64,000 nucleotides of DNA from Anaerotruncus rubiinfantis (GTDB lineage: Bacteria; Bacillota; Clostridia; Oscillospirales; Ruminococcaceae). The position numbers and the translations under genes were made by a program. The notes under the pieces were generated by a model, which saw nothing but the letters and a program-made list of their open reading frames with translations, was not told where the DNA came from and searched no databases. Within the stretch, counting starts at the first letter, position 1. The number at the start of each line of letters is the position of its first letter. The DNA lies in NCBI RefSeq assembly GCF_900078395.1, contig NZ_FKLA01000009.1, positions 944,614 through 1,008,613 of the forward strand, read 5' to 3'. This document shows positions 1-9,072 of this stretch, one piece after another.

Positions 1-1461
1 CAGGGGACGACCAGCTCGCGGGCGATCCTGTTTGACCGGGAACAGAACATCGTGGAGATGGCGCAGAAGGAATTTACGCAGATCTATCCGAAGGAAGGAT
101 GGGTCGAACATGACCCGATGGAGATCTATTCGTCGCAGTACGCGGTCATGATGGAAGTGATTGCGAAAAGCGGTGTAAACGTGCGGGAAATCGCGGCGAT
201 CGGCGTGACCAACCAGCGGGAAACGACCGTCCTGTGGGATCGCGAAACCGGCCGCCCGATCCACAATGCGATCGTCTGGCAGTGCCGCCGTACGGCCGAT
301 CTTGTGGACGCGCTCGTAAAGGACGGGCTCGGGGATTATATCCGGGAAGCGACCGGCCTGGTTCCGGACGCGTACTTTTCCGCGACCAAGATCAAATGGA
401 TTCTGGACAAGGTGCCCGGGGCGCGGGAACGCGCCGCGCGCGGAGAGGTGCTGTTCGGCACGGTGGACAGCTGGCTGATCTGGAAGCTGACAGGCGGGCG
501 GGCGCATGTCACCGACTACACGAACGCGTCGCGCACCATGCTCTACAATATCAAAAAGCTCTGCTGGGACGAAACGCTGCTTCGGGCGCTCGATATCCCG
601 GCGCAAATGCTGCCCGCGGTGCGCGATTCGAGCGAGGTTTACGGCTATGCCACCGTGCAGGACGTGCAGATCCCAATCGCGGGGATCGCGGGCGACCAGC
701 AGGCGGCGCTGTTCGGGCAGTGCTGCTTTGAAAAAGGCGAGGCGAAGAATACTTACGGCACTGGCTGTTTTCTGCTCATGAATACCGGCCAAACGCCCTG
801 TGAAAGCAAGAACGGCCTGCTCACCACCATTGCGGTCGGGCTTGGCGGCAAGGTGCAGTATGCGCTTGAGGGTAGTGTGTTTGTGGGCGGCGCGGTGATC
901 CAATGGCTGCGCGACGAAATGCGCTTCATCACTGAAAGCCGCGACGCGGAATACTACGCCCAAAAGGTGGACGGCACCGGCGGAGTCTATCTGGTTCCGG
1001 CGTTTACCGGCCTTGGCGCGCCGCACTGGGATATGTATGCGCGCGGCTGCATTGTGGGGATCACCCGTGGGACCCGCCGGGAGCATATCATCCGCGCGGC
1101 GCAGGAATCGATCGCCTATCAGAGCCTCGAACTTGTGGAGGCGATGGAGAAGGATACCGGCATTCCGATGCAGGAGCTCAAGGTGGACGGCGGAGCGAGC
1201 CGCGACCGGTTTCTGATGCAGTTCCAGGCGGATATCCTGGGGAAACGGGTGCGCCGCCCGATGATCCGTGAAACGACGGCGCTTGGCGCGGCATATCTCG
1301 CGGGGCTCGCGACCGGCGTTTGGAAAAGCCAGGACGAGATCCGGAAACTCTGGAGCTGCGACACTTCGTTTCAGCCGGATATGGACGAAGATCGCCGCGG
1401 ACAGCTTTTAGACGGCTGGCGCAAGGCGGTTGGCAGGAGCCTCGGCTGGGCAAAAGACTGA
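1..1461 (+). CDS. glpK: Glycerol kinase, 5'-truncated by the window edge
   Basis: ATP-dependent phosphorylation of glycerol to sn-glycerol 3-phosphate in the cytoplasm (FGGY family). The frame is open from base 1 and begins [12 protein letters not shown], which is the family's N-terminal phosphate-binding segment, so only about ten residues lie outside the window. Typical GlpK stretches follow: [27 protein letters not shown], a [13 protein letters not shown] segment near residue 230, NTYGTGCF, and the C-terminal [19 protein letters not shown] and [13 protein letters not shown] blocks. The GTG at 52 is an internal valine, not the start. The next gene begins 3 bp after the stop, so the two are probably co-transcribed. 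The assignment is firm; only the promoter is unseen. Confidence 0.97.
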   Translation, partial: QGTTSSRAILFDREQNIVEMAQKEFTQIYPKEGWVEHDPMEIYSSQYAVMMEVIAKSGVNVREIAAIGVTNQRETTVLWDRETGRPIHNAIVWQCRRTADLVDALVKDGLGDYIREATGLVPDAYFSATKIKWILDKVPGARERAARGEVLFGTVDSWLIWKLTGGRAHVTDYTNASRTMLYNIKKLCWDETLLRALDIPAQMLPAVRDSSEVYGYATVQDVQIPIAGIAGDQQAALFGQCCFEKGEAKNTYGTGCFLLMNTGQTPCESKNGLLTTIAVGLGGKVQYALEGSVFVGGAVIQWLRDEMRFITESRDAEYYAQKVDGTGGVYLVPAFTGLGAPHWDMYARGCIVGITRGTRREHIIRAAQESIAYQSLELVEAMEKDTGIPMQELKVDGGASRDRFLMQFQADILGKRVRRPMIRETTALGAAYLAGLATGVWKSQDEIRKLWSCDTSFQPDMDEDRRGQLLDGWRKAVGRSLGWAKD

Positions 1462-1464
1462 GCC

Positions 1465-2139
1465 ATGGACAAGAAAAAAGCGAATGCCCGGCGGACAAAG
1501 CTTTGGAAGCGGGTGCTGTTCCTTTTGCCTCTGCTGCTTCTCCTGCCGCTTGCCGGGAACCTGGCGGCGTCGGTGGCGCTGGGCCGCTATGCCGACGAAA
1601 TCTATCCCGGCGCAACGCGCCAAAGCGGCTGGCTGGCAAACTATAACCCGGTCAGCGGGCGGTACGGCGCTGTGTTTGCCGTTTCCGGGGAATCGGTCAA
1701 TCTGGAATTTGACCTGATCGACGGGACGATCCAGGACCCGAAACGGTCGGAGGCTTACGAGGCGCAGACCGGGCTCTCCGATAAATTGAGGATGCTGAAC
1801 GCGCGGAATGCGGGAAACTGGATCGGACTTTACCATTGCGCGCACCTATCCGATTTCGGCACGCTGAAAAGCACCCTGCACGTGGATCTTTTGGAGAGCG
1901 CGGACACGCCGCTTCCATCGCAGGCCGAAATGAGGGAAAAGCTGGCGGACCGGGCGCTCGCCGCCTGGAGCGAGCTGCACCCGCTCTGCGAGATCGAGCG
2001 GGTGCGGGCGGGTTATTCGCACGAAACGGTCAACCGTAAAAAGAACAAAAATGAATGGAACATCCTTATCATTTCCCTGCCCGGCGGTCGGGAGCTGAAC
2101 CGGGAGGATTTCCAAACGGGAAAGATCAAAATCCGATGA
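1465..2139 (+). CDS. Membrane-anchored protein of unknown function
   Basis: 224 residues. A basic N-terminus (MDKKKANARRTKLWKR) is followed by one strongly hydrophobic segment at about residues 13-37, so the protein is probably a type II membrane protein or has an uncleaved signal anchor. The remaining ~185 residues are hydrophilic and predicted to lie outside the membrane, with no lipobox and no recognisable catalytic motif. Start ATG lies 3 bp after the glpK stop with only a weak ribosome site, suggesting translational coupling. I do not recognise the family. Position next to glpK hints at, but does not prove, a link to glycerol or lipid metabolism. Confidence 0.7.
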   Translation: MDKKKANARRTKLWKRVLFLLPLLLLLPLAGNLAASVALGRYADEIYPGATRQSGWLANYNPVSGRYGAVFAVSGESVNLEFDLIDGTIQDPKRSEAYEAQTGLSDKLRMLNARNAGNWIGLYHCAHLSDFGTLKSTLHVDLLESADTPLPSQAEMREKLADRALAAWSELHPLCEIERVRAGYSHETVNRKKNKNEWNILIISLPGGRELNREDFQTGKIKIR

Positions 2140-2247
2140 GCCGCAAAACGCCAGAAAAGCCGCGGGTATTTTTTTATCAGGCTTTTAACTCCGCTGAAAA
2201 TGGGAATGCTAGAATTTGATAATGCCAGTGTAAAGGATGGACGAACG

Positions 2248-3504
2248 ATGGCGACCTTTGAGGAACTCTATCAGACTCTGCTAGCGGCGTCGGTGCGCCG
2301 CAATCTGCCCGAAGCGGTCAAAATGATCCGTTCGCAGGAGGACTACGATCCGAAGCAGCTTGACTGCCTGCTCAATCCAAAGAAATATCCGGTTGTCTGG
2401 CGGATTGCGGAATGCGACTGCCCGGACGGCAAAGGCGCTTGCGCCGACGCCTGTGAATTCGGCGCGATCGGCCCGGATGCCCAGGGCAAGCGGGTCGCGA
2501 TTGACCTGACCCGGTGCGTCGGCTGTTCGGCCTGCATCGAGGCCTGCCGCGGCCATAAATTGATCGCCAGCAAGGATGTGCTGCCGGTCACCGAGATGCT
2601 CCGCAACCACAAGGGACTGGTCTATGCGCTGATCGCCCCCGCGTTCCAGGGGCAGTTCAGTGATGCGGTCACGCCGGGCATGCTGCGAAGCGCCTTTTCA
2701 CAGCTTGGATTCGACGGCATGGTCGAAGTGGCGCTCTTCGCGGACATCCTCACTCTGAAGGAAGCCTTTGAATTTGATCAGAACATCCAGCATGCGGACG
2801 ACTATCAGCTCACAAGCTGCTGCTGCCCGATGTGGATCGCCATGATCCGCAAAATCTACAGCCAGCTCATGCCGCACGTGCCTGGCTCAGTTTCCCCAAT
2901 GGTGGCCTGCGGCCGCGCGGTCAAGGAACTGCATCCGGACGCGGTAACCGTATTTATCGGCCCGTGCCTGGCCAAAAAAGCGGAAGCGCGTGAAACCGAC
3001 CTGCTCGGCGCGATCGACTATGTGCTCACCTTTCAGGAGATGCGCGATATCTTTGAGGCCGCCGGGATTGACCTTACAAAACAGGAGGACAGGCAAAAGG
3101 ATCATTCCTCCCGCGCCGGAAGGCTATACGCCCGTACCGGCGGCGTGAGCGAGGCGGTGCGCAGTACGGTCGAACGCCTGAACCCACACCGGAAGGTCGA
3201 AATCCGTGCGAGGCAGGCGGATGGCGTGCCCGCCTGCAAAGCGATGCTGAACGAACTTATTGCGGGAAAGGCCGACGCCAACTTTTTTGAAGGCATGGGC
3301 TGCGCCGGCGGCTGCGTCGGCGGGCCGAAACGGCTGATCCCGGTGGAGGAGGGCACGCGCAATGTCGACGCCTACGGTGAGGCGGCTGCCGCGCCTACCC
3401 CGATCGACAATCCCTATGTGATCGAGCTTCTGCACCGGCTGGGGATTGATACGGTCGAGCAGCTCCTGGAGCAAAGCGACATCTTCACCCGCAACCTGCA
3501 CTGA
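2248..3504 (+). CDS. Group B-type [FeFe]-hydrogenase (ferredoxin domain + H-cluster domain)
   Basis: Predicted [FeFe]-hydrogenase of 418 residues, cytoplasmic (no signal). The N-terminal third carries a 2x[4Fe-4S] ferredoxin domain (cysteines in CDCPDGKGACADACEF and CVGCSACIEACRG). The catalytic domain has all three H-cluster motifs in variant form: L1 TSCCCPMW (instead of TSCCPxW), L2 GPCLAKKAE, and L3 EGMGCAGGCVGG. As I recall, the triple-Cys L1 with GPC in L2 is the signature of group B enzymes such as clostridial CpIII. I chose ATG 2248 (MATFEELY) over the upstream in-frame ATG at 2200 because AAAGGA lies just before it. Maturases HydEFG are not in the window. A sensory rather than catalytic role cannot be excluded. 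Confidence 0.88.
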   Translation: MATFEELYQTLLAASVRRNLPEAVKMIRSQEDYDPKQLDCLLNPKKYPVVWRIAECDCPDGKGACADACEFGAIGPDAQGKRVAIDLTRCVGCSACIEACRGHKLIASKDVLPVTEMLRNHKGLVYALIAPAFQGQFSDAVTPGMLRSAFSQLGFDGMVEVALFADILTLKEAFEFDQNIQHADDYQLTSCCCPMWIAMIRKIYSQLMPHVPGSVSPMVACGRAVKELHPDAVTVFIGPCLAKKAEARETDLLGAIDYVLTFQEMRDIFEAAGIDLTKQEDRQKDHSSRAGRLYARTGGVSEAVRSTVERLNPHRKVEIRARQADGVPACKAMLNELIAGKADANFFEGMGCAGGCVGGPKRLIPVEEGTRNVDAYGEAAAAPTPIDNPYVIELLHRLGIDTVEQLLEQSDIFTRNLH

Positions 3505-3506
3505 AA

Positions 3507-3540
3507 GAAAAAAAGGCCGCCGGAAAATTTTCCGGCGGCC
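3507..3540 (-). terminator. Intrinsic terminator of ytvI
   Basis: Perfect palindromic stem of GGCCGCCGGA arms around AAATTT-type centre at 3515-3540. On the minus strand it is followed by a T-rich run (3507-3514 read as TTTTTTTC), so it ends ytvI. On the plus strand the U-tract is poor, though it may still slow readthrough from the hydrogenase gene. Confidence 0.85.
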
Positions 3541-3557
3541 TTGCTGATTTGGCGGGA

Positions 3558-4634
3558 TCAGGAATTCCAGATTTTGATCAGCCCGCGGTCCTGTAGCTCT
3601 TTGATGAGGATGAGGGTCAGCGGGAAAAGGAACATGCCGAAAATCCCCATGATGTGCAGGCCAAGATACATAAAGACCAGCGTGACCAGCGGATGCAGCC
3701 CGATACGGTTGCCGATGATCTTCGGTTCGAGGATGTTGCGGATGATGGTGATGAGGACATAAAGCGCCAGAATCCCGGCGCCGAGCCCGGTCCTGCCGAT
3801 GAGCAGGCAGATGAGGCCCCAGGGGATCAGGATGGTTCCGGTTCCGAGGACCGGCAGGATATCGACCACCGAGATGAGCGCCGCGATCAGAACAGAATAG
3901 TTCACCTGCAGGAAGGTCAGGCCAAGGGCCAGCTCGCAGAAGGTGCAAAACATGATGAACAGGTAGGAGGTGAGCATCCGCACCACCGTCCGGCCAAAGG
4001 TTTCCCAGGAGTTGAGCACCAGGACCCGGTACTTTTCCGGGATCTGCAGCTTGATAAATTTCTTGATATTGTCGAACTCCACGCTCATAAAGAAGGTGGC
4101 GACCACAGTGATGATGATCGAAATGAGCAGCGACGGAAGCTGGGAGGCCTTGTTGGCGACCCACGAAAGCGCCGTGGAGGAGAAAGAGATGAGCTTTGAC
4201 TGGATGTACTGGATCAGGTCGTTGGAAATCGAAATGACCTGCTGTTCCACCTCATCCGGGAGATTGGCAAGCAGCGATTCAAATTGGGTGTTGATCGCCT
4301 CGCTGACCACCGGGGCGGAGTTTTTGTACCAGCTGGGCAGGCGCGAAATCAGATCGCCGAGTTCACCGATCGCATTGTAGGTGCCCATGACCACAAAACA
4401 GGCCACCACCGAAACCAGAATGAAAGCAAGGATCGGCGAAATGAGCTTTTTTTTGAGTTTTGTTTTTTTGCAAATCCAATTGATTGGCGGCTGCAGGCAG
4501 GCGGCCGCGATGAGACCGATTACGAAGGGCAGCATCCACGCAAGCAGATACTTAAAGGCAATGTAGGCAATCGCAACGAGGCACGCGAAGAACATGCAGT
4601 TGATAATAAAGGCGCGTTTGCGTTCGGTTGTCAA
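3558..4634 (-). CDS. ytvI: Sporulation-type integral membrane protein YtvI (AI-2E transporter family)
   Basis: 358-residue polytopic membrane protein of the AI-2E/PerM family, with 7-8 hydrophobic segments and the family pattern: N-terminal membrane pair, an extracytoplasmic region, and C-terminal hydrophobic blocks around VDILPVLGTGTILIPWGL and NILEPKIIGNRIGLHPLVTLVFMYLG. The latter block is typical of YtvI, which in Bacillus and Clostridia is tied to sporulation; the transported substrate is unknown. I prefer the TTG start at 4634 (MTTERKRAF) because GAGGG precedes it at good spacing. The in-frame ATG at 4652 lacks a ribosome site. A canonical promoter lies about 80 bp upstream (4714-4742). 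Divergent from the FAH-family gene. Confidence 0.85.
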   Translation of the reverse strand: MTTERKRAFIINCMFFACLVAIAYIAFKYLLAWMLPFVIGLIAAACLQPPINWICKKTKLKKKLISPILAFILVSVVACFVVMGTYNAIGELGDLISRLPSWYKNSAPVVSEAINTQFESLLANLPDEVEQQVISISNDLIQYIQSKLISFSSTALSWVANKASQLPSLLISIIITVVATFFMSVEFDNIKKFIKLQIPEKYRVLVLNSWETFGRTVVRMLTSYLFIMFCTFCELALGLTFLQVNYSVLIAALISVVDILPVLGTGTILIPWGLICLLIGRTGLGAGILALYVLITIIRNILEPKIIGNRIGLHPLVTLVFMYLGLHIMGIFGMFLFPLTLILIKELQDRGLIKIWNS

Positions 4635-4713
4635 AGTTTTTCCCTCTTTCATGAGATGTCCGGGCGAATAAGGCCGCCGGCCAAAAGCGGATAGCGCCGA
4701 AAGGCCCGTATCC

Positions 4714-4742
4714 ATTGTAAAGGACAGCCGTCACAGTGTCAA
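4714..4742 (-). promoter_or_regulatory. Sigma-A-type promoter for ytvI
   Basis: On the minus strand: TTGACA (4737-4742), 17-bp spacer, TACAAT (4714-4719). It sits about 80 bp before the ytvI TTG start. Confidence 0.75.
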
Positions 4743-4916
4743 CATGCATCCGGGCTTTCTGTGGAAGAAAATTCCTGCAAGAGCCGTCCTGTTTATAAAA
4801 CGACGCAGCCGCCCCGCAGATTTCAGTATGGGCATAACTTTCCGAACCGATACCGGGAAATCGGGAAATCCGGATTTTTCAGGCCGGATTTTTTTAAAAA
4901 CCTGTGAACCGGTCCC

Positions 4917-4945
4917 TTGACGGGATTTCCCGGACGCTTTATACT
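4917..4945 (+). promoter_or_regulatory. Sigma-A-type promoter for the FAH-family gene
   Basis: TTGACG (4917-4922), 17-bp spacer, TATACT (4940-4945). The start codon at 4968 follows 22 bp later, giving a very short leader. Confidence 0.7.
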
Positions 4946-4967
4946 GGAACAAACGGAGGGATGACAA

Positions 4968-5828
4968 TTGAAACTGCTGACCTATCAGTATTACACCGGC
5001 ACCCAGGTGGGCGTGCTTTCAGAGGATGGAAAAACCGTTTATCCAGTGGAAGGCTATGACGACATGAACCAGGTGATCGATACCGTTTCGATGAACGAGC
5101 TGGGGCGCGTGGCTGAAGCTAAAATGGGCGGGATCCCGTTCGAGGCGGTAAAGCTGCTCGCGCCCATCCCGCATCCCAAGCAGGATATCATCTGCCTGGG
5201 TGTGAATTATATGGACCATGCGGCGGAATCGGCCCGCTTCAAAAAGGAAAAATTCGACGGCGAACGTCCATATGCGGTCTATTTCTCAAAGCGTGTGGAC
5301 GAAGCGGTTCCCTGCGGCGGGGTGATCCCCAGCCACAGCGATATCGTCGACAGCCTCGATTATGAGGCGGAACTGGCCGTTATCATCGGCAGGGACGCGA
5401 AGAACGTTTCGCGGGAGTGTGCGTTCGACTATGTATTCGGCTATACCATATTCAATGATGTGAGCGCGCGTACCATCCAAAACCGCCACAAACAATGGTA
5501 TTTTGGCAAAAGCATGGACGGCTTTTGTCCCATGGGTCCGTGGATCGTGACCGCGGACGAGATCGAAGCGCCGCCGGAGCTCGGCATCCGTTCCCGTGTG
5601 AACGGCGAATTGCGCCAGCAGAGCAGCACCGGACTTCTCATCTTCGACGTGGCCCATGTGATCCATGAGCTTTCGCAGGGGATGACCCTGCGTGCTGGGA
5701 CGGTTATCTCGATGGGGACCCCAGCGGGCGTCGGTATGGGTTTCGATCCGCCCAAATACCTGAAACCGGGCGATGTGGTCGAATGTGAGATCGATGGAAT
5801 CGGCACGCTGAAAAATACCGTCGGGTGA
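4968..5828 (+). CDS. Fumarylacetoacetate hydrolase family protein
   Basis: 286 residues, cytoplasmic, metal-dependent C-C bond hydrolase/decarboxylase-type fold. The family motifs are clear: YFSKRVDEAVP, the metal-binding acidic cluster around SLDYEAELAVIIG (ExE), GYTIFNDVSARTIQ, KSMDGFCPMGPW, and the C-terminal GTPAGVGMGF and LKPGDVVECEIDGIG. Such proteins act on 2-keto-3-deoxy acids, acylpyruvates or oxaloacetate; sequence alone does not decide. Start is TTG 4968, seven bases after GGAGGG; the ATG at 4961 abuts that site and is out of frame. Monocistronic, with its own promoter and terminator. Exact substrate unknown. Confidence 0.9.
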   Translation: MKLLTYQYYTGTQVGVLSEDGKTVYPVEGYDDMNQVIDTVSMNELGRVAEAKMGGIPFEAVKLLAPIPHPKQDIICLGVNYMDHAAESARFKKEKFDGERPYAVYFSKRVDEAVPCGGVIPSHSDIVDSLDYEAELAVIIGRDAKNVSRECAFDYVFGYTIFNDVSARTIQNRHKQWYFGKSMDGFCPMGPWIVTADEIEAPPELGIRSRVNGELRQQSSTGLLIFDVAHVIHELSQGMTLRAGTVISMGTPAGVGMGFDPPKYLKPGDVVECEIDGIGTLKNTVG

Positions 5829-5841
5829 GAACGGAAGAAAA

Positions 5842-5877
5842 GAAAACGCGCGGCCCGCAGGGCCGCGTGTTTTTTAT
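5842..5877. terminator. Bidirectional intrinsic terminator
   Basis: GC-rich stem with arms ACGCGCGGCCC and GGGCCGCGTGT, followed by TTTTTTATT on the plus strand and flanked by an A-rich run on the other side (T-rich when read on the minus strand). It ends the FAH gene and could stop readthrough from the thiamin operon. Confidence 0.85.
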
Positions 5878-5879
5878 TG

Positions 5880-6146
5880 GTTTGTCCGTTTTGCGCGCAG
5901 CGCATTTTCGCAAGATTGCGAAAATATGTCCCGTGTTTGGCAGCCTGCTCGCCTGACGGCGAAGCGCGCATACGCGCGACGGCTGCTCACGGGGGCTTTC
6001 CGCCCCCGTGCCCCCCGGAAAAGAGTCGTCTGCGACGACCCGCCGCCTTTGGCGGTGGATTTGGGATAAGGAGCGCGGGACGCCGCGTTTGGCAGCCTGC
6101 TCGCCTGACGGCGAAGCGCGCAAAAAGCAAGCCGTGCCGGGAGCCG
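5880..6146. repeat. Non-coding GC-rich stretch with a 36-bp direct repeat and several hairpins
   Basis: A perfect 36-bp direct repeat (begins GTTTGGCAGCCTGCTCGCCT) occurs at 5935-5970 and 6087-6122, with a period of 152 bp. Between the copies lie short strong hairpins: a CACGGGGGC/GCCCCCGTG stem near 5989-6011, GTCGT/ACGAC near 6027-6041, and CCGCC/GGCGG near 6041-6057. No ribosome site or credible ORF is present. It resembles a dispersed intergenic repeat unit downstream of thiD. Confidence 0.6.
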
Positions 6147-6965
6147 TCAATCGAGCAGATCCACGTCTCCCGCAAGACCATTCCGATAGAGATCCCAGAA
6201 ATGATGGGTTGGGCCGCAGCCGTTGCCAATAGCAAGCGAATGCCGGATGGCGGTGGTGACGTAATCCTTCGCTTTTTTGACCGCTTCAGGCATGGCGAGT
6301 CCCAACGCCAGGTTCGAGGCGATCGCGGAGGAATAGGTACATCCGGTGCCATGGGTGTTTTTGGTATTGATCCGTTCGGTGGCAAAGCGGTGGAACTGTT
6401 TGCCGTCGTAGAGTACGTCCACTGCGTCTCCGATTGCATGCCCGCCCTTGACCAGCACATTTTTGCAGCCCATGGCGTGGATTTTTTTCGCGGCCTCCTC
6501 CATATCGTGAATGTCATGGATCGCCACGCCCGAAATTTTTTCCGCCTCAGGGATATTCGGGGTGAGCAGATCGGCCAGCGGGATGACCGTTTCAATGAGT
6601 GCGCCGATTGAACCGGGGTCCATCAGCGGGCAGCCGTTTTTGGCGTACATGACCGGGTCAATGACAACATTGGCCGGATGATATTCCCGCAGCTTCTCCG
6701 CCACAGCGGCCATGCATTCCGGCTGGGAGAGCATCCCCACCTTGACCGCGTCCGGCACAATGTCCTCAAAGACCGCGTCGATCTGTTTTCTGATCATGTC
6801 CGGGGTCACGTCCATGATATCGATCACGCGGGCGGTGTTTTCCGCCACGACCGAAACGATCGCGCTCATGCCAAAAACGCCGTGTGCTGAAAAAGTTTTG
6901 AGATCCGCCTGGATTCCCGCGCCGCCGCTGCAGTCACTGCCGGCGATGGTCAGACATTTTTTCAT
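6147..6965 (-). CDS. thiD: Hydroxymethylpyrimidine/phosphomethylpyrimidine kinase
   Basis: 272-residue ribokinase-fold kinase that phosphorylates HMP and HMP-P to HMP-PP for thiamin synthesis. It has the family start [36 protein letters not shown] in mid-protein, [12 protein letters not shown], and the anion-hole/catalytic motif [13 protein letters not shown] with its aspartate-equivalent region near residue 210. Its ATG overlaps the stop of the preceding HAD gene by 4 bp (ATGA), so it is the last gene of the TPP-riboswitch operon. Full length for ThiD; no sign of a fused ThiE. Confidence 0.96.
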   Translation of the reverse strand: MKKCLTIAGSDCSGGAGIQADLKTFSAHGVFGMSAIVSVVAENTARVIDIMDVTPDMIRKQIDAVFEDIVPDAVKVGMLSQPECMAAVAEKLREYHPANVVIDPVMYAKNGCPLMDPGSIGALIETVIPLADLLTPNIPEAEKISGVAIHDIHDMEEAAKKIHAMGCKNVLVKGGHAIGDAVDVLYDGKQFHRFATERINTKNTHGTGCTYSSAIASNLALGLAMPEAVKKAKDYVTTAIRHSLAIGNGCGPTHHFWDLYRNGLAGDVDLLD

Positions 6966-7609
6966 AACGATTCTACCTCACATTCCGCGAACGAGCGGCA
7001 ATACCGGTCCGCGATTTCTTTGATCTCCTCCGCGTCCTCGGCGGCGGAGTCGTCATACAGCGCGACCACCCGAAAACCCGCTTTCTTGGCGGTGCGGATG
7101 GCATGGACAGCATCCTCGAATACCACGGTTTCATCCTTCGCGGTGCCGAGCCTTCGCAGCGCCTCCTCAAAAATGACAGGCTCATCCTTGCCCGAACCGA
7201 GCTCGGTGCAGGTGAGGACGAATTCGAAATAATCCCGTATGCCGAGCCGCGTGAGCGCGGCTTCGACCATGTATTTTTCCGAAGCGGTCGCCACGCCGCA
7301 TCGAACGCCCGCCTCGCGCAGCTTTTGGAGAAATTCTCCGGCGTGCGCCTTGAGCGGAACCTCATAAAAATACCGGTGCTCGACAAGCTGGTTGGTGCCA
7401 TTCATGATCTCCTCGGCGGAAAGGGGAATCCCAAGGTCGTGCTGATAATAGGCGACCATCTGCAGAAAGCTGAGCGGCTTGACAGCTTCCCGCAGGCCGG
7501 AAGGCACCGGGAATCCATGCTGCTTCATAAAGTCGATAGCCACCGTGTCCCAGATCCACATCGAGTCGGTCAGGGTGCCGTCCAGGTCAAAGATCGCGCC
7601 TTTTATCAT
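6962..7609 (-). CDS. HAD-superfamily phosphatase embedded in the thiamin operon
   Basis: 215 residues, beta-phosphoglucomutase-like HAD hydrolase. Motif [11 protein letters not shown], motif II around [18 protein letters not shown], motif III lysine region, and motif [18 protein letters not shown] are all present, so it should be catalytically active. The 4-bp overlaps with thiE upstream and thiD downstream mean it is translationally coupled to thiamin genes. The best inference is dephosphorylation of a thiamin-pathway metabolite (for example thiamin monophosphate or a phosphorylated precursor during salvage), but substrate cannot be read from sequence. Confidence 0.88.
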   Translation of the reverse strand: MIKGAIFDLDGTLTDSMWIWDTVAIDFMKQHGFPVPSGLREAVKPLSFLQMVAYYQHDLGIPLSAEEIMNGTNQLVEHRYFYEVPLKAHAGEFLQKLREAGVRCGVATASEKYMVEAALTRLGIRDYFEFVLTCTELGSGKDEPVIFEEALRRLGTAKDETVVFEDAVHAIRTAKKAGFRVVALYDDSAAEDAEEIKEIADRYCRSFAECEVESL

Positions 7610-8247
7610 GCTGTTGTAACCTCTTTCGAAAGATTGTAAAGCTCCCTGGCCGCAGCATAGATATCCGGCTGGGCGAAGATCGCGGAAATCACCGCCACAC
7701 CGCCGATGCCGGAGCCCTTGAGCTTTCTGATATTGTCCCGGCTGATGCCGCCGATGGCTACCACCGGGATCGAAACAGCCCCGCAGATCTCCCGCAGCGT
7801 TTCAAACGGGAGGGTATTCACGTCCAGCTTGGTGGAGGTGGAAAAAACCGCCCCGACGCCGAGATAGTCCGCGCCGCGCGCCTCGGCAAGCCTGGCCTCC
7901 TCCATTGTGTGCGCGGAAACGCCGAGGATCTTGTCCGGGCCGAGCAGTTTTCGCACATCGCCGGCCTCCATGTCCTCCTGTCCGACGTGCACGCCGTCCG
8001 CGCCGCAGGCGAGCGCCACACGCACATTGTCGTTGATGACGAACGGAACCCCGTAACGGTCGGTGACCGCCTTGATGCGGCGGGCTTCGGCCAGGAAAGC
8101 CGCGTCATCGAGCTGTTTTTCCCGCAGCTGCACAAAAGTCGCTCCCGCGCGCAGGGTGTCCTCCACCTGCGCGGCCAGGTCGTTTTTCCCGAGCCAGGAA
8201 CGGTCGGTCACGACATAAAGGAGCATGTCCTTTTTAGAAATGTTCAA
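7606..8247 (-). CDS. thiE: Thiamin phosphate synthase
   Basis: 213-residue TIM-barrel enzyme joining HMP-PP with thiazole phosphate to give thiamin monophosphate. Recognisable motifs: LLYVVTDRSWLG, FVQLREKQLDD, VPFVINDNVRVALACGADGVHVGQEDM, LGVSAHTMEEA, GADYLGVGAVFSTSTK and IPVVAIGGIS. The TTG start at 8247 is preceded by AAGGAGG at about nine bases and overlaps the end of thiM by 14 bp. Full length for the family. Confidence 0.96.
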   Translation of the reverse strand: MNISKKDMLLYVVTDRSWLGKNDLAAQVEDTLRAGATFVQLREKQLDDAAFLAEARRIKAVTDRYGVPFVINDNVRVALACGADGVHVGQEDMEAGDVRKLLGPDKILGVSAHTMEEARLAEARGADYLGVGAVFSTSTKLDVNTLPFETLREICGAVSIPVVAIGGISRDNIRKLKGSGIGGVAVISAIFAQPDIYAAARELYNLSKEVTTA

Positions 8248-9058
8248 GCTTTGCGGCCTCCTTCAAGGTTTTGGCATCGAGCCGGCTCATTGCGTCGATG
8301 AGCCCCATGCGCAGGGAAGCGGTACCGCCGCCGTCTTTGCGCATCCGGGTATAAGCAGTTTCCCCGCAGATCCCCATCGCGCAGACGGCAGCGGCTGCCG
8401 CGTCAAGCGGGTTTTGCGGATTCGCGGCAACAAAGGCGGCGATCACGCCGGTGAGCATGCAGCCTGTGCCGGTGATGCGGGACATCATCGGATGTCCGTT
8501 TCGGATAACGTAAGCGTCTTTCGCGTCCGCTGCCACGTCGATCGCGCCGGTGATTGCGATGATTGCGCCGGTCTTTTCGGAGAGCGCTTTCGCGTAAGAA
8601 ATGACCGACGGCAGATTTTCATCGGTGGTGGCGTCGGCGGCATTCGCGTCGACGCCGCGGGTTTCGCCGCTGCCCGCGGCGACCGTTTTGATCTCGGAGG
8701 AATTGCCGCGGATAACGGTGAATTTTACCTGCCGCAGCAACTGGACGGTGGTGTCGGTGCGCAGCTTCGACGCGCCCGCGCCAACCGGGTCGAGCACGAC
8801 CGGGTGCCCGAGCGCGTTCGCCCGGCGCCCGGCTTTTAACATCGACTGGACGGTGCGGCTGTTGAGCGTCCCGATGTTGAGGGCGAGCGCATCGCAGATG
8901 GAGGTGATCTCCTCCGCTTCGTTTTCATCATCCGCCATGATCGGGCTGCCGCCGCAGGCGAGCAGGATGTTCGCCACGTCGTTGACCGTGACGTAGTTGG
9001 TGATGCAGTGGACGAGCGGCGTTTTTGCCGCGACGTTCGAGAGGATTTTTTCAAACAT
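8234..9058 (-). CDS. thiM: Hydroxyethylthiazole kinase
   Basis: 274-residue ribokinase-like kinase that salvages 4-methyl-5-(2-hydroxyethyl)thiazole. The family pattern is clear: TPLVHCITNYVTVNDVANILLACGGSPIMADD, LNIGTLN, HPVVLDPVGAGASKLRT, VIRGNSSEI, and the catalytic MSRITGTGCMLTGVIAAF near residue 190. ATG 9058 (MFEKIL) is preferred to the GTG at 9067 because AGGAG sits eight bases before it. With ThiD, ThiE and the two importers, and no thiC/thiG in view, the operon is built for salvage. Confidence 0.96.
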   Translation of the reverse strand: MFEKILSNVAAKTPLVHCITNYVTVNDVANILLACGGSPIMADDENEAEEITSICDALALNIGTLNSRTVQSMLKAGRRANALGHPVVLDPVGAGASKLRTDTTVQLLRQVKFTVIRGNSSEIKTVAAGSGETRGVDANAADATTDENLPSVISYAKALSEKTGAIIAITGAIDVAADAKDAYVIRNGHPMMSRITGTGCMLTGVIAAFVAANPQNPLDAAAAAVCAMGICGETAYTRMRKDGGGTASLRMGLIDAMSRLDAKTLKEAAKLEHF

Positions 9059-9072
9059 AGGGATCACTCCTG

